Origin: Ignavibacteriales bacterium
GTDB taxonomy: Bacteria > Bacteroidota > Ignavibacteria > Ignavibacteriales > Ignavibacteriaceae
Direction of reading: 5' to 3'
NCBI GenBank assembly: GCA_016707585.1
Contig: JADJHL010000001.1
Span: 61,593-125,592 of the forward strand
Length of the DNA: 64,000 bases
The notes under the pieces were generated by a model. It was given only the letters and a program-made list of their open reading frames with translations. It had not been told where the DNA came from and ran no database searches. Shown piece after piece: positions 63,500 through 64,000 of this stretch (its first letter is position 1; each line of letters begins with the position of its first letter). A program made the position numbers and the translations under genes.

Positions 63500-64000
63500 A
63501 TGACACAAATTTCAGTCCTTCCCATCTTAACGACAGAAAGATTAATAATGAAAACTTTCGCTTGATGATGCTGAAAAAATATTTTCTCTGCTGTTCGGAT
63601 GAAGCATATAATAAATATATTGATAGGCCAAAGCAACATCTATCGGAGATGCGTACAGTTTTATTAACAAACAAACCAATTTGTTGATAACAACGAGTTG
63701 GTTGATTGGGCAATAACTATTAAAAATGATTCAAAGGTTAATCGGCTCAATTTGTTTGTGGAACCTTTCCAGAGAAGAAAACAAAGCAGAGATTGGTTAT
63801 GAACTGCTTCCGGATTTTCAAGGCAAAGGAATTGCACAAGAAGCTATGCTTGCGGTTCTGGATTGTGGTTTTAATATAATGTTGCTCAATAAAATTGAAG
63901 CGTACACTCACAAAGAAAATTCTTCATCTATAAAACTGTTAGAAAAATTTACCTTCGTAAGAGACTTGGATGCTGAATCTAAAGTTGATTATACTGTTGA
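63500..64000 (+). pseudogene. GNAT acetyltransferase, frameshifted and cut by the window edge
   Basis: Joined frames give ILTTERLI, SLDDAEKIFSLRSDEAYNKYIDRP, INKTNQFVDNNELVDWAITIKND and IGSICLWNLSREENKAEIGYELLPDFQGKGIAQEAMLAVLDCGF, which is the RimJ/RimL-type GNAT with the Q-G-K-G-I-A acetyl-CoA loop. The gene continues past the window end with FTFVRDLDAE. Several single-base lesions interrupt it between 63555 and 63765. Confidence 0.82.

Overview
The window looks like a chromosome segment of a low-GC, Gram-negative member of the Bacteroidota/Chlorobi side, most likely an Ignavibacteria-type organism. Evidence: three secreted proteins end in a type IX secretion (T9SS) sorting domain carrying the linker YQNYPNPFNPST typical of that group. 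There are also an LPS heptose epimerase (hldD), a TonB-dependent receptor, several OmpA-like lipoprotein/porin-type proteins and a SAM-I riboswitch in front of metH. No rRNA, tRNA or CRISPR array was seen.

Layout. 1-2.3 kb: the 3' end of rsgA, a small membrane protein, a methyltransferase and a convergent ParE/Phd toxin-antitoxin pair. 2.4-7.1 kb: secreted proteins of unknown function and an HWE/HisKA_2-type sensor kinase broken by one base. 7.2-15.7 kb: a 1-Cys-type peroxiredoxin, then many small cytoplasmic genes (two GNATs, cupin, two DinB, YdeI-like, hydrolase, GIY-YIG) and creD. 15.7-20.4 kb: an operon of three T9SS-exported beta-helix proteins. 20.5-30 kb: ATP-grasp enzyme, a DMT-like permease, a YpfJ-like zinc protease, an AGCS symporter, serA and a TPR protein. 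30-32.4 kb: a two-gene unit of a Cys-rich membrane protein and a TonB receptor whose plug has Cys/Met/His residues, possibly for copper. 32.4-33.8 kb: two RRM proteins around a DUF2721 protein. 34-39 kb: methyltransferase and metH under a SAM-I riboswitch. 39-47.5 kb: hldD, then an accessory stretch rich in palindromic repeats with a RAYT-type transposase, a truncated BRO-N gene, two unknown genes, tex and a GIY-YIG gene. 47.5-51.5 kb: acidic protein, Nudix, LtaS-like enzyme, DUF1801, rubrerythrin (broken). 51.5-61.2 kb: a co-directional cluster of secreted proteins including three OmpA-domain proteins. 61.3-64 kb: hemerythrin, small membrane proteins, YdeI-like, cupin and GNAT, most of them frameshifted.

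The most striking item is metH: a complete DUF559 endonuclease domain of about 120 residues sits in frame in the loop before the cobalamin-binding fold and is bounded by GC-rich palindromes. It is one of four cases in this window where a lone DNA-acting domain (DUF559, RAYT, GIY-YIG, BRO-N) sits beside its own family of palindromic repeats. A second candidate system is the OmpA/secreted-protein cluster at 51.5-61.2 kb. Single-base lesions, mostly in A/T runs, are concentrated after 51 kb and may be sequence errors rather than biology.
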